Translations under genes and position numbers: made by a program
Source of the DNA: Actinokineospora auranticolor
GTDB lineage: Bacteria; Actinomycetota; Actinomycetes; Mycobacteriales; Pseudonocardiaceae
Direction of reading: 5' to 3'
NCBI RefSeq assembly: GCF_002934265.1
Contig: NZ_PTIX01000030.1
Coordinates: 25,511-89,510, forward strand
Length of the DNA: 64,000 bases
Part shown: positions 53,006 to 61,413 of the stretch, in pieces
How positions within the stretch are numbered: position 1 is the first letter of the stretch
Layout of the letters: each line of letters starts with the position of its first letter
The notes under the pieces: model-generated
The model's database searches: none
Seen by the model: only the letters and a program-made list of their open reading frames with translations
Told to the model about the DNA's origin: nothing

Positions 53006-54430
53006 ATGTTCCCGGACGCACCGATGATGGTCCTGCCGGAGCAGCGGCTCCGCGCACGGGTGCACGAACTCGTGCCGGAGCTGTGGCAGACGCTGGGCGA
53101 CCTGGTCCGGCACCGGTCGGTCAACGCGACCCCCGACCCGCCGCTGGCGGTGACGGCCGAGACCATCGCCGGCATGTTCCAGGACGCGGGCATCACCTCC
53201 GCGCACGTGGAGACCATCACGCACGCCGACAAGACCTCCGCGCCGCTCGTCCTCGCCGACCAGGTCGCCCACGGCGGGCTGACCACCGTGCTGCTCTACG
53301 CCCACTACGACGTGCAGCCCGCCGACGAGTCCAAGTGGACGAAGACCAAACCCTTCGTGCCCGCCGAGTTCGTCGACGAGAACCACGACCCGCGCCTCTA
53401 CGGCCGCGGCGCCGCCGACGACAAGTCCGGCATCGTCATGCACCTGGGCGCGATCAAGGCGCTGCGCGGCAACCTGGGCCAGCTGCCGATCAACATCAAG
53501 CTGGTGTTCGAGGGCGAGGAGGAGACCGGCGGCAGCGTGCTGGAGAGCTACCTCGCGGCCCACCCGGACGACCCCCGGTTCCACGCCGACATCATCATCG
53601 TGGCCGACACCGGCAACGTGCGGGTGGGCGCGCCGACGCTGACCCAGACGCTGCGCGGCATCGTCATGGCCGACGTGGTGGTGGAGACACTGGCGGCGAA
53701 GGTGCACAGCGGCATGTACGGCGGCCCGGTGCCGGACGCGTTCATGGCGCTCGTGCAGATGCTGGCCGCGCTGCAGGACCGCAAGACCGGCGACGTCGCG
53801 GTCGAGGGGCTCAACACCTTCGACCACCCGTGGCCGACGGTGTCGGAGGCCGCGTACCGGTCGCAGGCTGGGGTGCTGCCGTCGACCAGCCTGATCGGCT
53901 CGGGCACGATCGAGAAGCTGCTCTACGGCAAGCCGTCGGTCAACGTGGTCGGCCTCAGCGGCCTGCCCCTGGTCAGCGGCGCGTCGAACGTGCTGTGCCC
54001 GAAGGCCAAGGCCCGGGTCAGCATGCGGCTGGCGCCGAACCAGAACCCGGAGGAGGCGTACGAGGCACTGCGCGCGCACCTGGCCGCGGCGGCGCCGTGG
54101 GGCCTGAAACCGACCATCACCCAGGTGGGTGAAGGTGCGGGTTTCGTCTCCGGCGAGGGCGAGCACCAGGTCGAGATCGAGAACGCGCTGCGCGAGGCCT
54201 ACGGCGCGGCGATGGTCGCGAAGGCGGGCCAGGGCGGCTCGATCCCCCTGGTCAACGCGTTCCGCCAGGCCAACCCGAAGTCCGACGTCGTGCTGTGGGG
54301 CTGTGAGGAGCCGCGGGCGAACATCCACGGCGCGGACGAGAGCGTCAGCCAGTCGGAGCTGGAGCACATGACCCTGGCCGAGGCGTTGCTGCTGCAGTCG
54401 GTGATGAGCCCGATCCCGATCCAGAAGTGA
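53006..54430 (+). CDS. M20-family metallopeptidase (dipeptidase-like)
   Basis: 474 residues. Zinc ligands and catalytic residues in LYAHYDVQPAD, LYGRGAADDKSG, FEGEEETGG, IIVADTGNV and GADES near the C terminus, with the lid domain between (ETLAAKVHSGMYGGPVPDAF). Cleaves dipeptides or N-acyl amino acids; substrate not identified. ATG 53006 follows GGAGCGG. Confidence 0.93.
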   Translation: MFPDAPMMVLPEQRLRARVHELVPELWQTLGDLVRHRSVNATPDPPLAVTAETIAGMFQDAGITSAHVETITHADKTSAPLVLADQVAHGGLTTVLLYAHYDVQPADESKWTKTKPFVPAEFVDENHDPRLYGRGAADDKSGIVMHLGAIKALRGNLGQLPINIKLVFEGEEETGGSVLESYLAAHPDDPRFHADIIIVADTGNVRVGAPTLTQTLRGIVMADVVVETLAAKVHSGMYGGPVPDAFMALVQMLAALQDRKTGDVAVEGLNTFDHPWPTVSEAAYRSQAGVLPSTSLIGSGTIEKLLYGKPSVNVVGLSGLPLVSGASNVLCPKAKARVSMRLAPNQNPEEAYEALRAHLAAAAPWGLKPTITQVGEGAGFVSGEGEHQVEIENALREAYGAAMVAKAGQGGSIPLVNAFRQANPKSDVVLWGCEEPRANIHGADESVSQSELEHMTLAEALLLQSVMSPIPIQK

Positions 54431-54432
54431 CC

Positions 54433-54465
54433 GCCGAGGGGACCCGCACCCGGGCCCCCCTCGGC
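54433..54465 (+). terminator. Hairpin after the M20 gene
   Basis: GCCGAGGGG/CCCCTCGGC, 9-bp perfect arms, directly after the TGA. No T-run. Confidence 0.6.
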
Positions 54466-54503
54466 GCCCCGGCTAGATTCGCCCCCTGCGACGGGGGGCG
54501 GGG

Positions 54504-54947
54504 ATGCGGAATCCGGGGTACCTGTTCTGGGCGGGCGTGGCCCTGACCGCGGTGGTCGGCGGGTCGGTGTGGCAGTTGGCGACGGAGCCGGATCCGCCCG
54601 CCCGGGGCCCGGTGGCGGAGGTGGCGCCGCTCCCGAACGCCGTCCCCGCGGTGCCCGCGGCCCAGCTCGACGAGCAGGACAAGTCGGCGGGCGCCACCCA
54701 CGTGGACGGCCTGCGGCTGCTGGTCCCGGTGCGGGTGAACCCGTGCTCGACCGAGGAGGCCCGACTGGTCGGCGAGGGCGATTCCGAGATCGAGGTCCAG
54801 GTGGTGGCGGTGGCCGCGCAGGAGCGGGACGACGACGGCGGGTGCGGCTTCCTCGGCGGCCACGTGACCCGGTACGCGGTGATCCCGCTGCGCGCGCCGC
54901 TGGGCGCCCGGGAGGTCGTGGTCGAACGGGTCAACGGCTTGGGCTGA
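54504..54947 (+). CDS. Small membrane-anchored protein of unknown function
   Basis: 147 residues. One N-terminal helix (YLFWAGVALTAVVGGSVWQL) and an extracytoplasmic domain with two cysteines (VNPCSTEEARLVGEGD; DDDGGCGFLGGHVTRYAVI). No family recognised. ATG 54504 follows a GGGGGGCGGGG stretch. Confidence 0.6.
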   Translation: MRNPGYLFWAGVALTAVVGGSVWQLATEPDPPARGPVAEVAPLPNAVPAVPAAQLDEQDKSAGATHVDGLRLLVPVRVNPCSTEEARLVGEGDSEIEVQVVAVAAQERDDDGGCGFLGGHVTRYAVIPLRAPLGAREVVVERVNGLG

Positions 54948-54954
54948 CCCCGGG

Positions 54955-56202
54955 TCAGGTCAGCAGGGCCGCGAACATCGGGCCGAACGCGCCACCGAGC
55001 TGGAAGCAGAGGGTGAACAACCCGACGGCCACCGGCCGGTGTTCCGGCGCGACGGCACCGATGCCGGTGACCATGAGCGTCGCCTGCCCGGCCACGGCGG
55101 TGAGCACGGCGATGCCGAGGGCCAGGGCGGGCAGCAGCGGGCTGACGCCCCCGAGCAGGGCCACGGCTTGGGCGACCGCGGCGAGCAGGGCGATCCCGGT
55201 GATGACCCGCGCGCGGCCGATGCGGTCGTAGTTGGCGGTGATCAGCAGGGCGGAGAGCGAGCCCGTCAGGATGACGACCAGCTGGGTGAGTCCGATGTGG
55301 GTGTCGCCCCAGCCCGCGACGGTGCGCAGCAGGGCGGGCACGTGGTAGAGCAGGAAGAAGTAGGCCACCGCCAACACCAGGATCGCCAACGACGATCCCA
55401 CGTAGACGCGGTTGCGGACGATCTCCAGCGGCAGGAACCCCGCGGGCCGCCGCCGCACCCAGAACACCAGCGGCACCGCCGTGGCCACCACGGCGACCAG
55501 CGCTACGGAGAAGTGCGTGGCCAACACCAGCGCGGACACGGCCACGGTGAACAGCACGGCCCCGACGTAGTCGAACCGCCCACGGGCCGCGTTGTCGGGC
55601 CGCGCAGGCAGCTGCCGGGCCAGGGCGGGCACGGCGACGAGGTTCAGCGCGGACAGGGCCAACGAGAGGTGCCAGGTCGTCGCCTCGGCCACCAAGAGCC
55701 CGGCGACCGGCCCGATCGCACCACCGACCCCGGCACTCACCGACACCAGTCCGGCCCGCCCGGGCGTGTGCGCGGCGTTGATGGCCAACACCATCAGCGC
55801 GACCCCACCAAGCGCCTGCACGAGCCGCCCGGCCACCAGCACGGGCAGCGACGGCCCGAACCCGACGATCAGCGCTCCGAGCAGCGTCAACACGGTCCCG
55901 ACGACCAACGTGGTCGCCGTCCCCCGACGACGGATGAGGTGCCCCGCCAGGGGCGTACCGACGGCCATCCCGAGCCCGAACGTGGTCACCACCCAGGTGA
56001 CCTCGGGAATCCCCACCCCCAGGTCCCCGGACATCGCCTTGAGCACCAGCCCAGGCGCGTTCGACCCCATCGCCACGGGCGCCGTGAGCACCGGCAGCCA
56101 GAACGACGAGATCTCCCCGGCACGCGCCACGGCACCCCGCTCGGCAACACCCACGCGACCGGTCACCACACCCCCATCAGCGGACACACCCGACTCCACC
56201 AT
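54955..56202 (-). CDS. MFS transporter
   Basis: 415 residues from ATG 56202; upstream frame continues without a good Shine-Dalgarno, so the start is uncertain. Helices with the motif GMAVGTPLAGHLIRRRGTAT after helix 2 and VLVAGRLVQALGGVALMVLA. Shorter than usual DHA2 exporters, about 10-12 helices. Divergent from the NACHT gene, 99 bp away. Substrate unknown. Confidence 0.85.
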   Translation of the reverse strand: MVESGVSADGGVVTGRVGVAERGAVARAGEISSFWLPVLTAPVAMGSNAPGLVLKAMSGDLGVGIPEVTWVVTTFGLGMAVGTPLAGHLIRRRGTATTLVVGTVLTLLGALIVGFGPSLPVLVAGRLVQALGGVALMVLAINAAHTPGRAGLVSVSAGVGGAIGPVAGLLVAEATTWHLSLALSALNLVAVPALARQLPARPDNAARGRFDYVGAVLFTVAVSALVLATHFSVALVAVVATAVPLVFWVRRRPAGFLPLEIVRNRVYVGSSLAILVLAVAYFFLLYHVPALLRTVAGWGDTHIGLTQLVVILTGSLSALLITANYDRIGRARVITGIALLAAVAQAVALLGGVSPLLPALALGIAVLTAVAGQATLMVTGIGAVAPEHRPVAVGLFTLCFQLGGAFGPMFAALLT

Positions 56203-56301
56203 CGGCACCCGTGGTCCCCAACCAAGGATCCGCCCAGGACATTCCTGGACAGTCCAGGGACATCCGCCCCGCGACCGGGCGCCCTCCGGTACAAGGGGCA
56301 C

Positions 56302-59300
56302 ATGGCTTCGGACAACGCCCTGACCTACGAGGGCGCCCTCCGCATACTCGGCAAGCACGACCAGAAGTGGCTCAAGCGCGTCGACGCCCTGTTGGGCGGG
56401 GTCATCCTGGGCTCGGGAGTCGTCGCGCTGCTGGCCAACCCGGTGACGGCCCCGGTCGTCTTCGCCGCTCTCTGGGGCTGGGTCGACCAGAAGAACGAGG
56501 CGATCCGCCTGGTGTCCCAGGCCCTCGACGCGCTCCCCGGCAAGCGCCGGAAGATCCCCTTCACGGAGCGGGTCGAGCAGATGACCGCCGCCCACACCGT
56601 GCTCGTGGTCTCGTCCTACTTCGAGGCGTTGCGAGAAGCCTTGGGTGACGACTACGACCTGCTGGAGTTGTCCGAAGCCGACAAGGCGAACGTCGCCAGA
56701 GGAGTGGCCCGGGACCTATATGCGGCAGACGTCCCGAAGCCGGGCGCGAAGCGCGGTTTCACCGAGAACCTCAAGCTGGTTCAGGTCTGGCTGGAGAGCC
56801 TGCACACCACCGTGCTGAGGTCGTTCGGCCACCTGCTCGGTCCGAAGATGCCCAGCGGAGACATCGGCACCCGAGCGCTCGAGCGGTACCAATCGCACTA
56901 CCTGGCGCTGGCGGCCGAGATCCCCGAGTTCGGAGTCTGGGCCGCCGTTGTTGAGCACACAGCGACCCGCGACGAGGTGCGCGCCCTTCGCGAGGACCTC
57001 CTCTCGGGCCCGGACGCCGCCATGTCCCGCCTGGAGCGCGCGCTGGCAACGCTCATCGATCTCGCCGGGCACCCCTCCGCCGACCTGCGCGACCGTGTGG
57101 CCAGGGCGAACCGCTCGGTCCTCAGCGACCCGATCCTGCCCAGATCGACGGGTACCCGGTATGGCAGGCACCTGACCTTCCCGACGATCGAGCAGGCGTT
57201 CCTCACCCCCAGCTACCGGTTCGCGGTCGCGCACGACCGCTCCCGCCCCGCCGACGACACCTGGTGGGCCAAGCGGACCTCACACGACGACCTGCACGTC
57301 CGCTTGGCCGCCCACCTGGCCTCTACGGAGGCGATCACCCGCCCGCTCCTGATCCTCGGTCACCCCGGGGCGGGTAAGAGCCTGCTGACCAAGGTCTTGG
57401 CCGCCCGACTGCCCGCGCCGGGCTACACCGTTGTCCGGGTGCCGCTGCGGCACGTCGACGGGCACAGCCCGGTGCGAACCCAGATCCAACTGGCCCTGGA
57501 CCGTGACACCGGTGGGCGCGTGCCCTGGTCGGACCTGGTGGACCAGAGCGCGGACACCGTGCGGGTCGTCATCCTCGACGGCCTCGACGAGTTGTTGCAG
57601 CAGACCCACACCCGCCTGTACGGCTACCTCGACGAAGTGGCCGAGTTCCAACGCCGCGAAGCCGACCAGGGTCATCCCGTCGCCGTCGTGGTCACCACCC
57701 GAACCCTGGCCTGTGACCGGGTGTCCATCGCCGAGGGCACCACGATGATCAAGCTGGACGACTTCGACGACCTCCGGATCGAAGCCTGGCTCACCACTTG
57801 GCACCGCGCGAACACATCCGGCATCGCAGCGGGCACCGTCCGGGAGTTCCCGCTGGAGACCGCGCTGGGACAGCGGAAACTCACGGCACAACCGTTGCTG
57901 CTCATGATGATGGCCCTCTACATCGCCAACCCCGAAACCACCATGCTCGACGAACGCCTCAGCACCGCCGAGCTGTACCGCCGCCTGGTAGAGCACTTCG
58001 CCGAACGCGAGGCGGAGAAGTCCCCCACCACGCGGCCACCCGACGAGATCAAGACAGCGGTCCGCAAGCACCTCACCCGACTATCGGTAGCCGCGTTGGG
58101 AATGCTCAACCGAGGCAGGCAGGACATCAGCGCGCAGCAACTGGAACAAGATCTGCGCGTGCTCACCGGCAACCGCGCCCACACCGACGAGGGCGACCGG
58201 ACACTCGGCGAGTTCTTCTTCGTCTACACCGCCGAGGGCCGGGTCTCGGCGGACACCGACCAGCACTACGAGTTCCTGCACGCCACCTTCGGCGAGTACC
58301 TGGTCGCCAGTCATGTGGTGGACGAACTCCGCGAGGTCGCGCGCGCCGCGCACAGTTCGCGCCACTGGGACATGCGAACACCGGACGACGACCTGCTCTT
58401 CGCCTACCTGTCCCACCAGTCCATGGCGCAACAACGACCGGTGCTCACCTTCGTGACCGAGCTGGGCGCGGAACTCCCGCCATCAGAGGTCGAGCAGATG
58501 CTGACAGTGCTGGACACACTCCTCGAAACCCACCGCGACCGCACCCAACCCGAGCGCCACCGCGACTACCTCTCCGACAACACGGACCAGATAGCCCGCC
58601 ACGCGGCCTACTCCGCCAACCTGCTCCTGCTGCGCTTGGCCTTGAGCCCGAACCAGCGGCACACGATCGGCGACATCCACCGTCATCGGTCAGGCCTCGA
58701 TCAATGGGACGCGGTGTTGACCCTGTGGCAGGCGGGGCTCTCCCACGACCAGTGGCTCGCCACCATCTTCTTGCTACAGCGCAAGGGCACCATCATCGAA
58801 CTTCGCGATTCCCCTATCACCAGTCGACCTCCGGGCGCCCACCTAGCGCGTTTGCAAGCCGACCACGACACGGAACAGGTCTATCGATACGGAGCGGCCT
58901 TGGCCCTGGGTACCTACTGGTTCAACGAGAACGACGAATGGTTGGATCTAACCCTGCCGTGGTTGGCGGCAGGCATAGCGAAGAGCGCAGACGCGGTAGA
59001 CACCATTCTCTTCAACGACACCACTCATGTCGCACTGGATGATCTTAGGCAAGCACTCATGCGCATCGAGATGTTGCTCAAGCTCCGAAAAGAGGACATG
59101 CATCCGAGGCAAGCGCAGAGCTTGGTGGAGTTCCTCCTCAGACACACCCATGTCCAGAGACCATGTGGTTTCGCCCTCGCCACCTCCGTCGTGACCCACC
59201 CGAGGCTCCTGGCCGAGGTCCCTGGCCTATCGGATCCGAAGTGGTTCATGGCCGATGGCGTCGCCCTACTCCTGCGTGACGCGGACGACGACCAAGTCCG

Positions 59301-59436
59301 TGACCTACTGGCCGAGGTGGAGCTACAGCGTGGCACAAAACCGGACAGCCCGGTCACCATCAACGAGTTCAGGGCGTTGTGGCGCGCTTACCGGTGGCCA
59401 GATTTCGATCTGAACCTTGAGGAGGAGAGCATCTGA
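56302..59436 (+). CDS. NACHT NTPase with NNH7-like N-terminal domain (NLR-like, candidate defence protein)
   Basis: 1044 residues. About 1-230: helical NNH7-like effector-adaptor region (ALTYEGALRILGKHDQKWLK, then LDALLGGV-like VDALLGGVILGSG, RVEQMTAAHTVLVVSSYFEA). About 345-500: NACHT core with Walker A GHPGAGKSLLTKV and Walker B VRVVILDGLDELL. About 590-1044: helical repeat sensor region. NACHT proteins with NNH domains are known or suspected antiphage and conflict NLR-like sensors. Third-position A/T increases in the last 250 codons, which suggests a differently evolving or transferred sensor half. The 3' end overlaps the TetR gene on the other strand by 49 bp. Confidence 0.88.
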   Translation: MASDNALTYEGALRILGKHDQKWLKRVDALLGGVILGSGVVALLANPVTAPVVFAALWGWVDQKNEAIRLVSQALDALPGKRRKIPFTERVEQMTAAHTVLVVSSYFEALREALGDDYDLLELSEADKANVARGVARDLYAADVPKPGAKRGFTENLKLVQVWLESLHTTVLRSFGHLLGPKMPSGDIGTRALERYQSHYLALAAEIPEFGVWAAVVEHTATRDEVRALREDLLSGPDAAMSRLERALATLIDLAGHPSADLRDRVARANRSVLSDPILPRSTGTRYGRHLTFPTIEQAFLTPSYRFAVAHDRSRPADDTWWAKRTSHDDLHVRLAAHLASTEAITRPLLILGHPGAGKSLLTKVLAARLPAPGYTVVRVPLRHVDGHSPVRTQIQLALDRDTGGRVPWSDLVDQSADTVRVVILDGLDELLQQTHTRLYGYLDEVAEFQRREADQGHPVAVVVTTRTLACDRVSIAEGTTMIKLDDFDDLRIEAWLTTWHRANTSGIAAGTVREFPLETALGQRKLTAQPLLLMMMALYIANPETTMLDERLSTAELYRRLVEHFAEREAEKSPTTRPPDEIKTAVRKHLTRLSVAALGMLNRGRQDISAQQLEQDLRVLTGNRAHTDEGDRTLGEFFFVYTAEGRVSADTDQHYEFLHATFGEYLVASHVVDELREVARAAHSSRHWDMRTPDDDLLFAYLSHQSMAQQRPVLTFVTELGAELPPSEVEQMLTVLDTLLETHRDRTQPERHRDYLSDNTDQIARHAAYSANLLLLRLALSPNQRHTIGDIHRHRSGLDQWDAVLTLWQAGLSHDQWLATIFLLQRKGTIIELRDSPITSRPPGAHLARLQADHDTEQVYRYGAALALGTYWFNENDEWLDLTLPWLAAGIAKSADAVDTILFNDTTHVALDDLRQALMRIEMLLKLRKEDMHPRQAQSLVEFLLRHTHVQRPCGFALATSVVTHPRLLAEVPGLSDPKWFMADGVALLLRDADDDQVRDLLAEVELQRGTKPDSPVTINEFRALWRAYRWPDFDLNLEEESI

Positions 59437-59957
59437 TCCACCAGAACCGCCGCCGCATCCTTTGCCTGACAAGCAGCCGATGGATCACCCCCAACGGCTG
59501 CCAGTGTGATGGCGCCTTCAGCAAGCAAACTCAACTGGGTAGCCAAAGTCTCGTCGCCGGTCAACTCACCGAAAAACCCCCGCACCGCCACCTTGTGCTC
59601 ACGAGCCACCGCCAACACCACCGGCGACCCCGCCCCCATCTCCCCCGCCGAGTTGACGAACGCGCACCCCCGGAACCCCGGCTCCCGGAACCACCCGTCC
59701 AGCCAATCGAACACCGCCGCGACCCTCGACCCCGGCTCATGCCCCTCCACGAACGCCCGCATCTCCCCCAACCACCGCGAATGCCGCCGCCGCAGGTAGG
59801 CCACGACCACCTGCTCCTTCGCCGGGAAGCACTGGTACAGCCGCTTCAGCGACACCCCCGACGCCGACCGCAGCTCGTCCATCCCCACCGCGTGGATGCC
59901 GCGCTCGTAGAACAGGCACTCGGCCGCGTCGAGTACGCGGGTAGCGGCTTCATCCAC
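59388..59957 (-). CDS. TetR/AcrR-family regulator
   Basis: 189 residues from GTG 59957 (GGGGGAG six bases upstream). Helix-turn-helix about 1-50 ([40 protein letters not shown]). The effector domain ([14 protein letters not shown]) is of the YsiA-like type. The C-terminal 16 codons overlap the NACHT gene tail-to-tail. It is divergent from the DUF1348 gene with two identical-arm operators between. Confidence 0.9.
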   Translation of the reverse strand: MDEAATRVLDAAECLFYERGIHAVGMDELRSASGVSLKRLYQCFPAKEQVVVAYLRRRHSRWLGEMRAFVEGHEPGSRVAAVFDWLDGWFREPGFRGCAFVNSAGEMGAGSPVVLAVAREHKVAVRGFFGELTGDETLATQLSLLAEGAITLAAVGGDPSAACQAKDAAAVLVDQMLSSSRFRSKSGHR

Positions 59958-59978
59958 CGGGGGCTCCCCCTTGCCAGC

Positions 59979-60021
59979 GAGAACGGTCGTTCTCTACCCT
60001 AGCCGGAGAACGACCGTTCTC
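59979..60021 (+). promoter_or_regulatory. Two TetR-type operators between TetR and DUF1348 genes
   Basis: GAGAACG-N2-CGTTCTC at 59979-59994 and again at 60006-60021, centres 27 bp apart, with perfect 7-bp arms. This is the expected binding-site type for the adjacent TetR regulator. Confidence 0.75.
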
Positions 60022-60040
60022 TACCAGTGAGGGGCAGCGC

Positions 60041-60475
60041 GTGTTCACCGAGGAGACCGCCCGACGGAAGGTGCAGGCCGCCGAGGACCTGTGGAACACC
60101 CGCGACCCGGAGCGGGTCGCGGCGGCCTATACGCGCGGCGCGGTGTGGCGCAACCGGGACCGGTTCGTCACCGGGCGGGGTGAGATCACCTGGTTCCTGC
60201 GGGACAAGTGGGACCGCGAGCTGGACTACGCGCTGCGCAAGGAGATGTGGGGGTTCCGGGAGAACCGGATCGGGGTGCGCTTCCAGTACGAGTGCCGCGA
60301 CCCGTCCGGCCGCTGGTGGCGCTCCTACGGCAACGAACTCTGGGAGTTCGCGCCGGACGGCCTGATGCGCCGCCGCGAGGCCAGCATCAACGACCTCCCC
60401 ATCGCCGCCGACCAGCGGCGGATCTTCGGCCCCCGCCCGGAATCCGAGCACGGGCTGCTCATCCCGATCCAGTAG
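60041..60475 (+). CDS. DUF1348 (NTF2-like) protein
   Basis: 144 residues from GTG 60041. The segments [58 protein letters not shown] and [14 protein letters not shown] match DUF1348, a widespread small cone-shaped fold protein of unknown enzymatic role. Probably regulated by the adjacent TetR protein. Confidence 0.88.
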   Translation: MFTEETARRKVQAAEDLWNTRDPERVAAAYTRGAVWRNRDRFVTGRGEITWFLRDKWDRELDYALRKEMWGFRENRIGVRFQYECRDPSGRWWRSYGNELWEFAPDGLMRRREASINDLPIAADQRRIFGPRPESEHGLLIPIQ

Positions 60476-60481
60476 CGCGCC

Positions 60482-60510
60482 CCGCGGCGCGGGTGGATCC
60501 CGCGCCGCGG
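60482..60510. terminator. Bidirectional hairpin between DUF1348 and META genes
   Basis: CCGCGGCGCGGG/CCCGCGCCGCGG, 12-bp perfect arms, loop of five bases, between two convergent genes. Confidence 0.75.
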
Positions 60511-60518
60511 CACGGGTT

Positions 60519-61304
60519 TCAGCTACCGGCCAGCTTCAGGTGCAGGCCCTCGCCGCCGCTGGTGAGCGACAGCGTGGACTCGTCGATGGTGAACTCGGTC
60601 TTGTCCGTCAACGCCGCCACGACCGCGCTCTCCACCGCCGAAGGCCCTTCCGCGCACGCCATCTTGGTCAGCAGCGGCGGTTCGAACTTCAGCACGTTGC
60701 CGTTGACCGTGTACGCGGCGGAACCGCTGTTGCAGCCCGTCTCGATCGCGACCTTGCCGCCGTCGAACGTCAGCGAGGCCTGGGTAACGTCCGGAGTGGA
60801 CGAAACGCTCTCCCCGGCGACCAGGGTGTCCACCGTCCACTTGTGACCTTCGAGCGTCGCCGGTTTCACCGAGGTGAGCACGACTTCCGCGTCAGCCGAG
60901 GTGAGCGTCAGTCGGTCGCCCTCGAGCTTCCACACCGGTTTGGCGCCGAGCAGGCCGGACAGCCACTGGTCCTGCTCGTGTCGCGGCACGTCGCAGGCCA
61001 TCTCGGTGGCGCTGAGGTCGCTGGCCTGCAACGTGCCACCGGAGAGGTCGACCGCGCCGCCGATGGTGTTGCAGCCCGCGTTCGCGGTGAGCCTGCCGTC
61101 CGCGAAGCGCAGCGTCAGTGCCGTGCCCGCGACCAACGGGCGCGGCGCGTTGTCCGCCTTGGCGCTCTCGGCCGCGTAGGCCCCCTGGGGGCGCGGCCCG
61201 TCCACGGGTTTCGGCTGTTCAGCGGGGGTGTTGGCGCCCTCGGCACCGCACCCGGCGATGACGAGCAGCGCGAACAGGGCTGGGGTCAGGTGTCGACTGC
61301 GCAT
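60519..61304 (-). CDS. META-domain (HslJ-like) lipoprotein
   Basis: 261 residues. Lipoprotein signal (PALFALLVIAGC, lipobox VIAGC at 15-19). Two META-like domains (about 30-150 and 150-260), each with an NAGCN/ETGCN cysteine motif (RLTANAGCNTIGGAVD; VAIETGCNSGSAAY) and a M-A-C motif (ATEMACDVPRHEQ; LTKMACAEGPSAV), as in HslJ. Function not settled. Confidence 0.85.
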   Translation of the reverse strand: MRSRHLTPALFALLVIAGCGAEGANTPAEQPKPVDGPRPQGAYAAESAKADNAPRPLVAGTALTLRFADGRLTANAGCNTIGGAVDLSGGTLQASDLSATEMACDVPRHEQDQWLSGLLGAKPVWKLEGDRLTLTSADAEVVLTSVKPATLEGHKWTVDTLVAGESVSSTPDVTQASLTFDGGKVAIETGCNSGSAAYTVNGNVLKFEPPLLTKMACAEGPSAVESAVVAALTDKTEFTIDESTLSLTSGGEGLHLKLAGS

Positions 61305-61413
61305 GCCTACTGGACGGAACCCGGCGGGTCGCGGGTTGTCCGGATGGCCCACTTTCCGTTCCCGGTTTCCCGGGCATTGATCATCACCGGGAGCCGGTGC
61401 CAGGCTGTGCGGC

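Noticed and set aside
55039..56301. In-frame extension of the NACHT protein upstream to 55039.
   Set aside because: It runs antisense through the MFS gene and is His/Arg/Gly-rich; ATG 56302 begins the recognisable NNH7-like domain.
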